Assembly: GCF_902686445.1 (NCBI RefSeq)
Contig: NC_062232.1
Coordinates: forward strand, 91,994,932-92,058,931
Source of the DNA: Sciurus carolinensis
Lineage: Eukaryota; Chordata; Mammalia; Rodentia; Sciuridae
DNA length: 64,000 bases
Direction: 5' to 3'
Part shown: one piece after another, positions 22,591 to 33,530 of the stretch
How positions within the stretch are numbered: position 1 is the stretch's first letter
How the letters are laid out: each line of letters opens with the position of its first letter
Notes under the pieces: generated by a model
Databases searched by the model: none
The model's input: the letters and a program-made list of their open reading frames with translations, nothing else
Told to the model about the DNA's origin: nothing
Position numbers and translations under genes: made by a program

Positions 22591-23341
22591 TGGTAGCCTG
22601 TGAAGGCAGAAAATGCCAGGATGAACTGTCATGGTGGCTGGCCATGCAGGTCCTAGAGATAGAGAGGCAATGAGCCAGTGAAATGAGTTTGGAACATACA
22701 TATAGTACTTTAAAATGGTAGATGGAATGTACTAAGTGCTAGAAGGTTTAGTTGTAATTTTCGTTGTGATATTGTGTTGTGGCTCTAAAAGAAAGGTAGA
22801 TCAGAGTTGAAGACCATGGTAACAGACACAGGGCATGTGGGCCTCACCCTGCTGGCACACGAGAGTGCTATAGGGGCATGCTGAAGACTACTGACTCAAA
22901 GGTGAGTCCAGAATAAGGCTGTGCTAATCAGGTTGAAGGCTTTCGATGTGCTTCTGAGGTCAGTTGTAGTTACCTTTGTGGCCTGAACATGTGTTTTTCT
23001 AACTAAGTAATATTAAAACCCATTTTAGAGGAGACCTTCAGACAAGTTGTCTTTCACCCTAAGAGCTCCAGGGCTACTCCTCCAAAGTTCTAAGTCTGCT
23101 CTCTGCATTAGGTTATCTCCAGTAACTAGATGGATCCAAGACAGTTTCAAATTTCTTACACCAAAGGTTTTGACTTTGCTAACTAATCTCAGAGAGAATT
23201 CCCCTTGGCCTCTCCTGCCTGGAAAACCATACCTCACTTCCCATTCAATTCTTATTGCTTGGAAAATCTATATTCTCTGCTATACCTCTACATTCTGATA
23301 CCAAGATCCATTAGCCGGATCCATTATGTATACAACTATGT
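22591..23341. other. No recognisable feature
   Basis: About 750 bp. Opposed short frames (23025-23237 minus, 23047-23298 plus) are unrecognised. No nameable repeat. Confidence 0.45.
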
Positions 23342-23768
23342 TGTTATGGCTGGGATATGAGGTGTCCCCCAAAATCTGTTAATACAGAAATGTTTGGTGG
23401 TGAAAAGATTGGATTGATGAGAGCTGTAACCTCATCAGTTCATCTTAGTTTGAATGGACTAAGTGAGGGGTAACTGGAGGCAGGTGGAGTGTGACTGGAG
23501 GAGGTAGGTCACTGGGGATGTTCCTTGGAAGGGTTCACCTTCCTTGCTGCTCCTTCCTTCCACCCCTGCTTATTGGCCATCATGAGGTGAGCTGGTTTCC
23601 TCCTCAGTGCCCTTCAACCATGAGGTCATGCCTCACCTTGGGCCAAGAGCTATGGACTCAACCATCTATAGACAGACACCTCTGAAACTGTGAACCCCAC
23701 GCAAATCTTCCATCCTTTAGTTTTTCTTGTTGAGTATTTTGGTCACAGTGATGCAATGCTTACTAAAA
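23342..23768 (+). mobile_element. LTR, ERVL-MaLR type, plus orientation
   Basis: TGTTATGGCTGGGATATGAG followed by 'gtgtcccccaaaatctg', 'ggcaggtggagtgtgactggaggaggtaggtcactgggg', 'gaaactgtgaaccccacgcaaatcttcc', 'ggtcacagtgatgcaatgcttacta'. The order matches the solo LTRs at 3540 and 34288. No attached internal region; terminal duplication not evident. Confidence 0.83.
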
Positions 23769-23771
23769 AAT

Positions 23772-23897
23772 CTGTGGTCAATGGAGTGGATTCTAGATGT
23801 GAACTCTGGATTCAAATCCTGGCTCCACCACTTCCTAGTTCTGCATCCTTGGACAGATTATTCATTTTCTGTGCTTTCATTTTAAAACTGCCAAATT
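23772..23897 (+). mobile_element. MIR SINE fragment, plus
   Basis: 'gtggattctagatgtgaactctggattcaaatcctggctccaccacttcctagttctgcatccttggacagattattc' is the first half of MIR. It abuts the preceding LTR. Confidence 0.88.
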
Positions 23898-23899
23898 AA

Positions 23900-24560
23900 G
23901 TTTTTTATTTTTATTTTTACACAATGCATTTTGATTCATTGGACACAAACAGGGTAAAACTTTTCATTTCTATGGTTGTACACGCTGGAGATTCACGCTA
24001 TTCATGTAATCATACATGTGCATAGAGTAATGATATTTGTCTTATTCCACTATCTTTCCTTCCCCCACCCCCTTTCTTTCCCTTTTCCCTCTACACAATC
24101 CAATACTCCTCCATTCGTCCCTTACCCCCTCCACACTCATACATTGCTGGTGGAGTTGCGAATTGGTATAGCCAGTCTGGAAAGCAGTGTGGAGATTCCT
24201 CAGAAAACTTGGAATGGATCCACCATTTGACCCAGTTATCCCACTCCTCAGTTTATACCCGAAGGACTTAAAATAAGCATACTATAGTAACGCAGCCACA
24301 TCAATGTTTATAGCAGCTCATTTCACAATTTCTAGATTGTGGAACCAACCTAGATGCCCTTCAATAAATGAATGGATAAATAAACTGGGGTATATATACA
24401 CAATGGAATATTATTAAGCCATAAAGAAGAATAATATTATGGCATTTGCAGGTAAATGGATGGAGTTGGAGAATATCATGCTAAGTGAAATAAGCCAATC
24501 CCCAAAAAACCAAAGGCCAAATGTTTTCTCTGATTAGTGAATGCTTATGGAAAATATGAT
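23900..24560 (+). mobile_element. L1 LINE 3' fragment with possible 5' inversion
   Basis: 24,140-24,560 is clear late-ORF2 L1: ACATTGCTGGTGGAGTTGCG, 'ccagtctggaaagcagtgtgg', 'gatgcccttcaataaatgaatggataaat', GGTATATATACACAATGGAA, 'tggatggagttggagaatatcatgctaagtgaaataagcc'. 23,900-24,130 (T-rich, then 'cctttccctctacacaatcc') looks like L1-linked sequence that may be inverted. The ORF2 part is uninterrupted but lacks a long frame. Confidence 0.8.
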
Positions 24561-25332
24561 TATTTTGAGGAATAAATATGATAATCCATGTGAATTTCCT
24601 AGAATGATATCTGTGCCTCAGGTTATTCAGAGTAATCTATAGGTATCTGAGGTTTCCACCCTGTTTCACAGCACTCAATGACCTCTAGGCTGACATTTTC
24701 AAGAAGAAAAGGTTTAATCTGGTTCTCATTCATAGCCCTAATCCTCTGGTAGCTAGAGCTACTTTGTATCCTGACCTCCTAGGTCTAGATGGCTCCATTC
24801 CATACAAACCAATGTCATCAAAAACAACTAAGGAAGCCAACTTAATTTAAGAGGAACCTAGCTATATTTCTATCTTTTTCTGTTCCTACTTCCCCAGGAA
24901 GGAAATATCCCTGCTTGTGTTCCACTAATTATTTAGGTACAGGGATTATTGGCCATCAGGGTGAACCTAGAAATGTAGAGGTGTTACTTCAAGGATATTC
25001 ACTACCTATGACTAGCAGTCATGGACTATAATAAACTGGAACACCCAATACCCAGCAGCTCAGTTTCCAAGATGAAAAGGGTCGACTTTGAGTAGTACAT
25101 CCTTTCTATTGTGGATACAGTGGGCCACATTGTTGACTATTTCCATCTGTCATTCATTATATATCAGGTATTAGGAGAGTTCTGGAGGAGACCCTGTCTA
25201 TGCAAGCTGAGTCAATGCTCTTTCTAGTTTCTTCTGTTCATGCTGTGGTCAAAGGCACCCTATAAAACTTGCTAATGTATAAGCTTCACAGATCATTAAG
25301 TTCTCTCAACCTTCTCTTCCACCCATGTTTAA
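24561..25332. other. No recognisable feature
   Basis: About 770 bp of single-copy-like DNA without a coding frame or repeat that I can name. Confidence 0.45.
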
Positions 25333-25420
25333 CAGCAATAACTAACATTCATTGAGAGCTCACAGTGTGTCAGACATTATATGAAATATTTTATTGAGAT
25401 TACCATGCTCAACTTGTATA
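25333..25420 (-). mobile_element. MIR SINE fragment, minus
   Basis: 'cagcaataactaacattcattgagagctcacagtgtgtcagacatta' matches the MIR 3' end in reverse complement; the rest is lost. Confidence 0.72.
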
Positions 25421-25854
25421 TGTTGAGTCAAAATGTAACCAAGCCCTTTGTAGTGCTTAAGTAATTTCTCCACTTTTTTCTTCTGTTGCCTGGATAACAG
25501 ATTCTCCTGTTCCACCCAGCCCATTTGGACTAACATCTAGATTTGCATACATACCTGACTTTGGCTACAATTTCTCCCCAGAATACATCTCTTGGATTGT
25601 CCACCTCTGTTCCATCATTTGCAGGCTGCACTCCACTTGCCCTCTCATTCTGGTCAATGCAAGTTTCATTGGTAGTACACTCCCATCTAAATCCAACACA
25701 GTAGAGCTTCAGCTGTCTAGAAGAAAGAATCCATCATTACCTCAGAATAAATAGAGCAAAGGGGACAGATAGAGACAGCCCCATGATGGCAGATTCTCCA
25801 GCCTACCTTAACATTACCCAGTGCCACGTAAAGTAACAACAAAATTATTCCTAT
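25421..25854. other. No clear feature
   Basis: Part of this (about 25,560-25,670) faintly recalls the L2 3' region but I cannot support it. No coding frame. Confidence 0.35.
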
Positions 25855-26045
25855 GGCCCAAATACTGGGATGGATGCTTGACACAAATTATTTCCTTTAA
25901 ATCATCATAATGATCTTTTGAGATTAGTATTATGATCTCCATTTTAAAGATTGAGAAACTCATGTTTAAGGAGATTAACAAACTTGCCTAATGTTGAAGA
26001 GCTAGGTTTTATATTCAGATCTCTCTGATTTCAAACCCTATACTA
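25855..26045 (-). mobile_element. MIR SINE, minus orientation
   Basis: 'catcataatgatcttttgagattagtattatgatctccattttaaagattgagaaactcatg', 'aacaaacttgcctaatgttgaagagctagg'. Core recognisable. Confidence 0.85.
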
Positions 26046-26510
26046 CTATACTCTATAATTAGCAAGGCATGAACCAGAGTATGCTGCAGAGAGATGCTTG
26101 CTTACTCCTGGCAGTACCTGGATGAGATCCAAGCCCATTCAGTCACAGCCCAGAAAGAGAGAATGTTAGAATTGCCTACTATATGAGATTGGATGATGTA
26201 CTTACCAGTTGAAAAGGCATGCACGTGAGCACTTCCCTGTGACATGACCACACCATACTGGCCACTGTGGTCCATTCAACTCATGACCTTCAACATAGTT
26301 TGTAATAGTGGCTCCCTCTCTTACCCATCATCTCCAATGAGTCATTACTTGTGATATATGCTTCCAAGTCAATGAGTAAAGTAATAGATCCAAAAGTCTT
26401 CTGCACTCACTTCAGATCACAAAACAAACATCTCTGGGATTCTATCTCAAAGTAAACTATTTCTAACATGTTTGCTTTTCATGACCTCATACAATCTTGG
26501 CCATGGCAGA
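26046..26510. other. No recognisable feature
   Basis: About 460 bp with nothing nameable. Confidence 0.45.
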
Positions 26511-26610
26511 CATGCACACACACACACACACACATATGCACATATATATAACATACACATATACACATATATTATAGATATGCACATGCATATATGTATT
26601 ATATATGAAT
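26511..26610. repeat. (CA)n/(TA)n microsatellite cluster
   Basis: CA units at 26,517-26,534, then alternating CATATATATAACATACACAT-type sequence to about 26,605. Confidence 0.88.
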
Positions 26611-27104
26611 AAATGTCATTGCATACTCAGAACCTGTTGCACATCTACTTCAGTCATGGTTATTTTGTTTATTGAATGAATATTCTGGTTCTAAATTATT
26701 CAGCTATGTCATCTCTGATTACTGCCTTCAATTATCATCCTGATTTAGAAGGGCCCTGTTCAAGGTTTTTCACGCTAATATCCATTTGTCAGTTACCTAC
26801 CTCTGGTCATATAGGAAATATCAAACAAGTATTAACTAGAGCAGTAACTGTTATTTCACCTTTTACTAACAATATGCTGGTTCCCCTTCATTACTGTGCC
26901 TGATTTTTACCCAAAACTTATTATATTCATCCAGTTAGAAATACATATTTTTATGCTGTTTGGCTTCCATATCTGCTACTTTCCACACTCTCTCATATTA
27001 AATGGGAGCTAAAGAACTATAGGCTATGAAAATACTGAAAGTCAGGGCATGAAATACACTGACCAATACTGGATTTTTGAGGATAACAGCAGTATGGGAG
27101 AAAA
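26611..27104. other. No recognisable feature
   Basis: About 490 bp, AT-rich. The 75-codon plus frame at 26676-26903 is unrecognised. Confidence 0.45.
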
Positions 27105-27153
27105 TCACAAATACACACATACACATATACACACATGCACACACACACAAACA
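27105..27153. repeat. (CA)n-rich microsatellite
   Basis: Imperfect ACACAT/ACAC units over about 48 bp. Confidence 0.85.
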
Positions 27154-27332
27154 CCATCATATGGGGCACTTTATGAGAATGAGCATTATCAAAACCATGG
27201 GTTTCTGACTCCAGTTAAACACTCTATGTGAATCCATCTCTTCTGCCACCACTCTTTACTATATAAAATTTACTGATATTTCTCTGTATTACTGGTTATG
27301 TCTTCAGATTCCAGGAAAGAGAGGTCAGGAAC

Positions 27333-27775
27333 TGCTATGATTCAGATGTGGTTTGTCCCCCAGTAGTTCATGTGTTGTAAGTTTGGTCCCTGGTGTGGTG
27401 ATGTTAAAAGGTAATAGGGTCCTTCAGGGGTGGGCCTAACAGGGGTCGTTAGGTTATTGGAGGCTGTGTCCTCAGAAGAAATTGATATATTTCTCATGGG
27501 ACTCTTGTTAGTTATTATGAGACTATTGCTATAAAAGAGCAAGCTTGGCCCCTCACCAGTCTCTCTAGCTTCATATCTTATCATGTGATCTCTTGTTCTT
27601 ATACATGATCCCACCATAGTGATACCACTTGCATGAGGTCCTCACCAGAGCTGGGCGAATGCTGGGGCCATACCGATGAAAACTTAAGAACTGTGAGACA
27701 AGTTAACCTCTTTTTTAAATAAAGTTCCTTGCCTCCCATATTTTGTTATAGTAACAGAAAATGGACTAATAAGAG
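27333..27775 (+). mobile_element. LTR, ERVL-MaLR type, plus orientation
   Basis: TGCTATGATTCAGATGTGGT, 'cccccagtagttcatgtgttg', 'gtgggcctaacaggggtcgttaggttattggaggctgtgtcctcag', 'gagctgggcgaatgctggggccat', 'gaactgtgagacaagttaacctc', AAATAAAGTTCCTTGCCTCC, 'aatggactaat'. A different subfamily from the other LTRs. Solo; ends slightly damaged. Confidence 0.85.
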
Positions 27776-27824
27776 GACCAAGAATGGTTGAGAAGTGAGT
27801 GAAAGGAAGCAGTGGCCTTCTACA

Positions 27825-27830
<6 letters not shown>

Positions 27831-27868
<38 letters not shown>

Positions 27869-27941
27869 GGTGCTGGGGATCGAACCCAGGGCCTTGTGCT
27901 TACAAGGCAAGCACTCTACTGACTGAGCTATCTCCCCAGCC
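27831..27941 (-). mobile_element. ID SINE with very long poly-T tail, minus
   Basis: An uninterrupted T run of about 41 bases (27827-27867) precedes GGGTGCTGGGGATCGAACCC and 'gcaagcactctactgactgagctatctccccagc'. Flanks ccttctacatctttt at 27816-27830 and 27942-27956. The pure long tail and exact duplication mark a very recent insertion. Confidence 0.96.
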
Positions 27942-28052
27942 CCTTCTACATCTTTTTATATGCTCATATATGAGATGATATTGAGGCTCACAGGTCTCCC
28001 AATCAGAAATACACATTGGTGGTAAAGTTTGTTCAAATATTGGGTGCTATGA

Positions 28053-28122
28053 ATTAAATAGGCAATTTAATTAGGGTTGCCTAATTAAATTAATTAAATA
28101 GGCAATTTAAATAGGGTTCCCT
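28053..28122. repeat. Imperfect tandem duplication, period about 40 bp
   Basis: ATTAAATAGGCAATTTAATT with AGGGTTGCCT at 28053-28082 recurs as ATTAAATAGGCAATTTAAAT with AGGGTTCCCT at 28093-28122: three substitutions in 30 positions. Confidence 0.9.
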
Positions 28123-28885
28123 AGACTGGGTTTGGTCAACAAAGCTGCTTAGACTTCTGAATTCATTCCTGTCCCTAATTCAGACAAAGTGCATTGGCAT
28201 CCTTTTGACAAACTAAGCTATCAAAATATATTTCTCAACTTGCAAGAGGTATAGAAGAGATAGTAAAGAAAAGAACAGCAGTTTTCTCTGCTTCCACTAT
28301 AAAATAACATTAAATATCCTCATATACAGGAGAATTTGCAATCCAAAGATGGTAGTACAAATCTCTATCAAGCTAGACCATGTGCCAGTACAGTGACCAT
28401 AAGTAGAAGCTAATCAACAGACTTGTAGTCCTGCATTGATGCCCAAGGGGAAAGTTTACCTCTAGGTACTGTATGATGCCTTTCCCATAATGTGAATCTG
28501 GGAAGTACAGCAGCCCAACTACTTATTCCTGCAAGACAGAGATGAGACATAGGAGATGCTTCTTCCTGTAGTCCTTGGTCATGGATCTTGATATCACAAA
28601 TTGCAAAATTATATCTAAAGGAAAAATCAATCTAAAATGATTGGTCATATAAGAGTCTTAGGAAAGCTATAGAAACAGAGTGGCAATGCCAACTGGGGAG
28701 AATCAGGAAAATCAAGAGGAACATCATCAAGCTGATCAGAGTGGGAAACCAAGTTAGTGGTATCTAAATGAACACCAAAGGCAGAGACCCAGTAAAAGAA
28801 TTTAGGATTACACCCTTTTTGTATATTACTTGTATGAACAGGCTGATTCCTTTTAATGGGGCCAAAACAAATACTAAATTTAAGT
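28123..28885. other. No recognisable feature
   Basis: About 760 bp. The 101-codon minus frame at 28645-28950 runs into a SINE and has no family resemblance. Confidence 0.45.
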
Positions 28886-29112
28886 TTTAAATAAATAAAT
28901 GTTTTGTTTTGTTTTGGTGCCAAGGATTGAACCCAGGGGTATTTAACCACTTAGCCACATCTGCCACCCGTGTTTTTAATTTTTGTTTTGAGACAGGGTC
29001 TCAGTAAGTTGCTCAGGATCACATTAAATTGCTGAGGTTGGTTTTGAACTTGTGATCCTCCTGCCTCAGCCTCCCAAGTCTGGGAATATAGGTGTGAGCC
29101 ACCACACCTGGT
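28886..29112 (-). mobile_element. B1-dID SINE, minus orientation
   Basis: TAAATAAATAAATGTTTTGT-type tail, ID half (GCCAAGGATTGAACCCAGGG), B1 half (GAGACAGGGTCTCAGTAAGT, CCTCCTGCCTCAGCCTCCCA, 'ataggtgtgagccaccacacctgg'). Confidence 0.94.
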
Positions 29113-29769
29113 TAAATGTTTTATAAACCTTTCATACTCCCTAATCCAGTAATTCAATTTCAGAAATTTATCCTGTGTATAAATTTGTAGAAAAGCATAA
29201 ATATGAGGGTGTCTTTATTATCCTGTTTTAATGGCTGATAAGAAAATATCATAGACTAAGTTTGCTCACAGTTCTGGTCCAAAAGCAAAGGCCACATCTA
29301 GCGATGACCTTCTTGCCAGCAGAGTCCTGAGGCAGCACAGGGAATCACATAGCGAGAGACAGAACTTGCGTATGTATGTGTCATGTGGTCTCTATCCTTC
29401 TTCCTATAAAGCCACCAAGATTCAGTCATGGCAGCTTTACTCTATTGATATTATCCAACCCTAATTTCTTCTCAAAGGCTCTACCTCTAAACACCATAGT
29501 TGCATTAGTTTCCATAAACTTAATACCTCACAATGCGGATTAAATCTCAGTATGAGTTTGGTGGGGACAAAACATCCAAACCACATCAGTATTCATTGCA
29601 GCATTAATTGTATTAATAAAATACTAGAAACCCTAGAAAGAACAGAAGGTCTGTCAATACTTGAGTCCACAATAAAATTATAACATATTTACACGATGTA
29701 ATATTCATTAACCATTAATGAAGACAAAAATAAACCAATTAAAGTCAACTCAGAACTGACACAGATATT
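29113..29769 (+). mobile_element. L1 LINE 3' fragment split by an LTR
   Basis: 'taatccagtaattcaatttcagaaatttatcctgtg' (29,145-29,180) and 'tattcattgcagcattaattgtattaata' (29,590 onward) are neighbours in L1 3'-end sequence but lie here on either side of a minus-strand LTR-like block. The right piece continues to about 29,735 before joining other L1-related sequence. Confidence 0.72.
29210..29588 (-). mobile_element. LTR, MLT1-like (ERVL-MaLR), minus orientation
   Basis: Reverse-complement MLT1-type words: 'gctcacagttctggtccaaaagc', 'ccttcttcctataaagccacc', 'atgagtttggtggggacaaaacatccaaaccacatca'. TG...CA ends fit 29210-29588, but the 5-bp flanks do not match, so the ends are approximate. Confidence 0.65.
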
Positions 29770-29779
29770 AGAATTAGCA

Positions 29780-29905
29780 GGAGAGGGAAAGGGTAAGTAC
29801 AGTGAACTGAATTAGAGCAAATTATAGTCTATGCTTTTATAATTTTGTTGAAATGAATCCTAATGTTATGTGTAAGTAAAAAGAACCAATAAAAAGAAAA
29901 AAAAA
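29780..29905 (+). mobile_element. Short 5'-truncated L1 3' tail with target duplication
   Basis: A 126-bp insertion: purine-rich start (GGAGAGGGAAAGGGTAAG), 'gagcaaattatagtctatgc', 'ctaatgttatgtgtaag', 'gaaccaataaaaag' and A-tail. Flanked by agaattagca at 29770-29779 and 29906-29915. It matches the 3' tail at about 14,985-15,135, so both derive from one sciurid L1 lineage. Confidence 0.85.
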
Positions 29906-29910
29906 AGAAT

Positions 29911-32645
29911 TAGCAAAAGCCATTAAAGCAGTGACTCTAACTGTAGCCCATATGTTCAGAATATTAAGTGAAGACATGGAAGATTTTTAAAAATGAATTA
30001 AATAGAGCTTTAGAGATGAAAACTACAACGTGTGAGATTAAACATATACTAAGTGATTATACAGAAGATTAGACATTGCAGAGGAAAAAATACTAAACTA
30101 AAATATGTAGCAATAAAAACCACTTAAAACAAAATACATAGGGGAAATTCAATATAATGAAAAGTCCATCAAATAGATGAGTAATTGCAGCCTGCAAAGA
30201 AAAGCAAATAGGGACCAAAATATATTTGAGAAAACAATCATTTCATTGAGAAATTCCTACATTTGATAAAAACTATAAACCCTCAGATTCAAAAATTTAG
30301 AAAATCCAAACAAAAGAAACACCAATAAAAGAATACAGAACCACATCCTAATCAAATTCCTCAAAACCAGTGATCAAGAAAAAAAACCTTAAAAGCAGCC
30401 AAAGGGGAAAAAAACCAAGTTATATACTGAGAAACAAAGATAAGGAAGACAGTAGATTTCTCATTACAAACAGTGCAAGTGAGAAGAGATTGGAATAGTT
30501 AATAAAAGAATTGTCAACCTAGTATTCTATGATCAGAGAAAACACCTTTTAAGAAGGAAAGATATTTTCAGACACACAAAAACTTGGAAGAATTCAGCAT
30601 GAGCAACCTCGCACTACAAGAAATGTTAAAGGTTGCCTTTCAAGCAGAAGAAAATGATGCCACATGGAAATATGGATCTAAACATAGGAATGAAAAGAAC
30701 CAGAAATGATAACTTAAATATATAATACATTTAACATATATAAACATAAACATATGTTATATATAAACATAAAATATATGCTTTTTATATTATTTAAATC
30801 TCTAAATGATACCTTATTTCTTAAATAAATAAAACAAAGAATTGTGGGGTTTATAAATATGTAAAAGTAAAATTTATGACAGCAATAGAATGAAGACTGG
30901 GAGGGAAGGACATGGAATTATAGTGTTATTAGGTTCTTATGCTGCATGTGAAGTGCTACACATTCACTTGAAGGTAGACAGTAATCACTCAAAAAATTTT
31001 CTCTAACCAAGAAGCAACCTCTAAGTTAGCAAATCAAAAATTATAGGAAGTAAATAAATAAGGAGATAAAATGTTATCATGAAAATACATAATTAATCCG
31101 AAAGAAGGTGAAAAAGGAAGCAAAGGGGAACCAAGAACAGATGAGACAAACAGAAAATGAATAGCAACATGATACACTAAAAATTACCCATAACAATAAT
31201 CACATTAAGAAGTAAATGATCAGTTCTTAGATTAGATAAAAAAGTAAGGACTGGGGATATAGCTCAGTTAGTAGAGTGCTTGCCTTGCAAGCACAAGACC
31301 CTGGGTTCAATCCCCAGCACCACACACACACAAAAAAAAGGATTAAAAAAAAAAAAGACATGGTGACATGATGCTTTCACCATACACACTTTAAATATAA
31401 AGACACAAATAGGTACAAGGAAAAGGATGAAACAAGATGCATAATGCTAACACTAGTGAAAAGAAAACTGACACATCTGTATTAATGTAAGACCAAGTAA
31501 ATTTCAAATCAAAGAATAGTACAGTGATAAAGAAGGTGACTTCATAATGATAGAGAGGTCAATTCTGCAAAAGAACATGACAATCCCAAATGCTTATACC
31601 CCTAATAAAGGACTTAGAAATATGTGAAGCAAAAACTGCTAGAACTAAAAAGGAAAATAGACAAATACATTATTGTAGTTGCACATTTTAATAACTATCC
31701 TTCAATAATTACTAGAAAAACAAAACTTCAGCTAAGATATGCTAGACTTGAATAATTCTATCAGCAAATGTAACTAATATCTGTAGAACATTCCAGATGA
31801 TATATTCTTCTCAAGTGGATATGGAACATTTATCAAGGTAGACTATATTCCTTGGCATAAAATGACTCTAAATAAATTTGAAAGGATTCAAGTGATATAA
31901 TATATATTCTTTGACTACAATAGAATTAAATATTCTATTATATATTTGAATATTTGAAAAATAAGCAATATAGTTTTGAACACCCATAAGTTTAAAAAAA
32001 ATCAAAGGAAAATTTGAAAATATTTAGAACTGAGTGAAAATTAAAACATAATATATTACAATTTGTGCTTTGTAGCCAGAAGTACATTGAAAAGTTCGTA
32101 AATCAATAACCTCAGTTTCCACTTAAAAAAAAAAAACAAGAAAAAAGAGGGCAAATTAGACCCAAAATAATCAAAAGAAAAGAAATGATGAAGGTTGAAG
32201 TGTAAATCAATAATATAGGGAACAGGATAGTAATGAAACCAAAACCCAAATCTTTGAGAAGATCAAAGGAATTGATAAACCTCTAGGCTGAGTGATCAGG
32301 AAAAAAATAAAACCACAAATTTTCAATATCAAGAACAGAAAGGATACAGAACTACACATTCTATTTTTATTGAAAGGCTATTAATGGAATGTTAATTACA
32401 ACATTGTGTCAGTACATTAGACAAACAAAATTTACAAACTTTTTCAATAACAAACTATCAAAACTCCCTCAAGAAGAAACAGATAAAATGAATAGCTATA
32501 TACTTATTGCAGAAATGGTATTTGTAGTTAAGAACCTTCACACAAATATGTTTTTAGACTCAGATGCTTTCACTGAAAAAATCCTACCAAATATTAAGGG
32601 AATAAATGATACCAAATTTCTACTGCAAGTTTTCTTTTAAAAATT
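29911..32645 (+). mobile_element. Old L1 LINE: ORF1 end, linker and first half of ORF2
   Basis: ORF1-end/linker text at 30,380-30,640 ('aaaagcagccaaagggg', 'acaaagataaggaagacagtagatttctcatt', 'caacctagtattctatgatc', 'cactacaagaaatgttaaagg'). ORF2 from about 31,375 ('cactttaaatataaagacacaaatagg', 'ttcataatgatagagaggtcaattctgc', 'cttagaaatatgtgaagcaaaaactgctagaact') to 32,640 ('aaactccctcaagaagaaacagataaaatgaatagc', 'gtagttaagaaccttcacac'). Many stops and frameshifts. It resembles L1ME-type text more than the L1 near 13 kb does. Confidence 0.88.
31249..31335 (+). mobile_element. ID SINE with CA-containing tail
   Basis: GACTGGGGATATAGCTCAGT ... GGTTCAATCCCCAGCACCAC, then CACACACAC and A runs. 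Inserted in L1. Target duplication not clear. Confidence 0.93.
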
Positions 32646-32660
32646 GAATAAAAGGAATAT

Positions 32661-32790
32661 TTGGTGGTGGGGTTGTAGTTCAGTGGTAGAGCACTTGCCT
32701 CACATGTATGAAGCACTGGGTTCATTCCTCAGCACCATATATAAATAAATGAAACAAAGGTCCTTCAACAACTAAAAACAATTAAAAATT
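32661..32790 (+). mobile_element. Long tRNA-type SINE variant
   Basis: GGTGGGGTTGTAGTTCAGTG, 'cacatgtatgaagcactgggttcattcctcagcaccat', 'gaaacaaaggtccttcaacaactaaaaa'. Sits at the end of the L1 ORF2 homology. Confidence 0.9.
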
Positions 32791-33120
32791 AAGATTCTGC
32801 TTTTCAAACTTTCTTAACAGAATCACAGGAAATATGTTTGCAAATCATATATCTGAGAAATTATTTGTGTCCAGAATATATCAAGAAGTCTCAAACCTCA
32901 ATAAAAAGGAAAACAAGCAACTCAATTAAAAATTGGGCAATGGAAAAAAAAATTGGGTAATGGGTGAAGAAAAATTTATACTTGTATAAGCTGTTTGTTC
33001 GAATGTAATTTGAGATGCCCTTTTGGAGGGTAATTTGGTGGAACAGAAAAACATTTAAATGTGCTTTATTTTTTTAATATAGCAAGTCCTTTGTTAACTA
33101 CTATATTTTTTTCTTTAAAA
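32791..33120 (+). mobile_element. L1 LINE, late ORF2/3' fragment
   Basis: 'aacagaatcacaggaaatatgtttgc', 'gtgtccagaatatatcaagaagtctc', 'aacaagcaactcaattaaaaattgggcaatgg', then 'gcccttttggagggtaatttggtgg'. Probably the same L1 copy after an internal deletion. Confidence 0.75.
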
Positions 33121-33124
33121 ACTC

Positions 33125-33336
33125 TGCCCAGCTGGGCGTGGTGGCACATGCCTGTAATTCCAGCAGCTGGGGAGGCTGAGGCAGGAGGATGAAGAGTTCA
33201 AAGTCAGCCTCAGCAAAAGTGAGGCACTAAGCAACTCAGTGAGACCATGTCTCTAAATAAAATGCAAAATAGGGCTGGGGATGTGGCTCAGTGGTCCAGT
33301 GCCCCTGAGTTTAATCCCTGGCACCCCAAAAAAGTC
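33125..33336 (+). mobile_element. B1-dID SINE
   Basis: B1 half (AGCTGGGCGTGGTGGCACAT, 'gaggctgaggcaggaggatg', 'gagaccatgtctctaaataaaatgc') and ID half (GGGCTGGGGATGTGGCTCAG, 'cccctgagtttaatccctggcacccc'). Canonical order. Confidence 0.95.
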
Positions 33337-33439
33337 TACCCAAATAAATAAATAGGCATGTATACAGATAATTACTGAAATATTATTTATGATATTGGAA
33401 ATAAGCACAATCTTAGTGTCCAGTAAGAGAAGAATGGTT

Positions 33440-33530
33440 GGGGCTGGGGAGATAGCTCAGTTGGTAGGGTGCCTGCCTTGCATGCACAAGGCCCTGAGTT
33501 CAATCCCCAGCACCACCAAAAAAAAAAAAA
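33440..33530 (+). mobile_element. ID SINE with perfect 15-bp target duplication
   Basis: GGGGCTGGGGAGATAGCTCA ... 'gagttcaatccccagcaccacc' and A-tail. Flanks aagagaagaatggtt at 33425-33439 and 33531-33545. Recent. Confidence 0.95.

Noticed and set aside
32389..32640. 83-codon plus frame with an L1 ORF2-like peptide
   Set aside because: It is a short surviving piece of dead L1 ORF2, not a gene.
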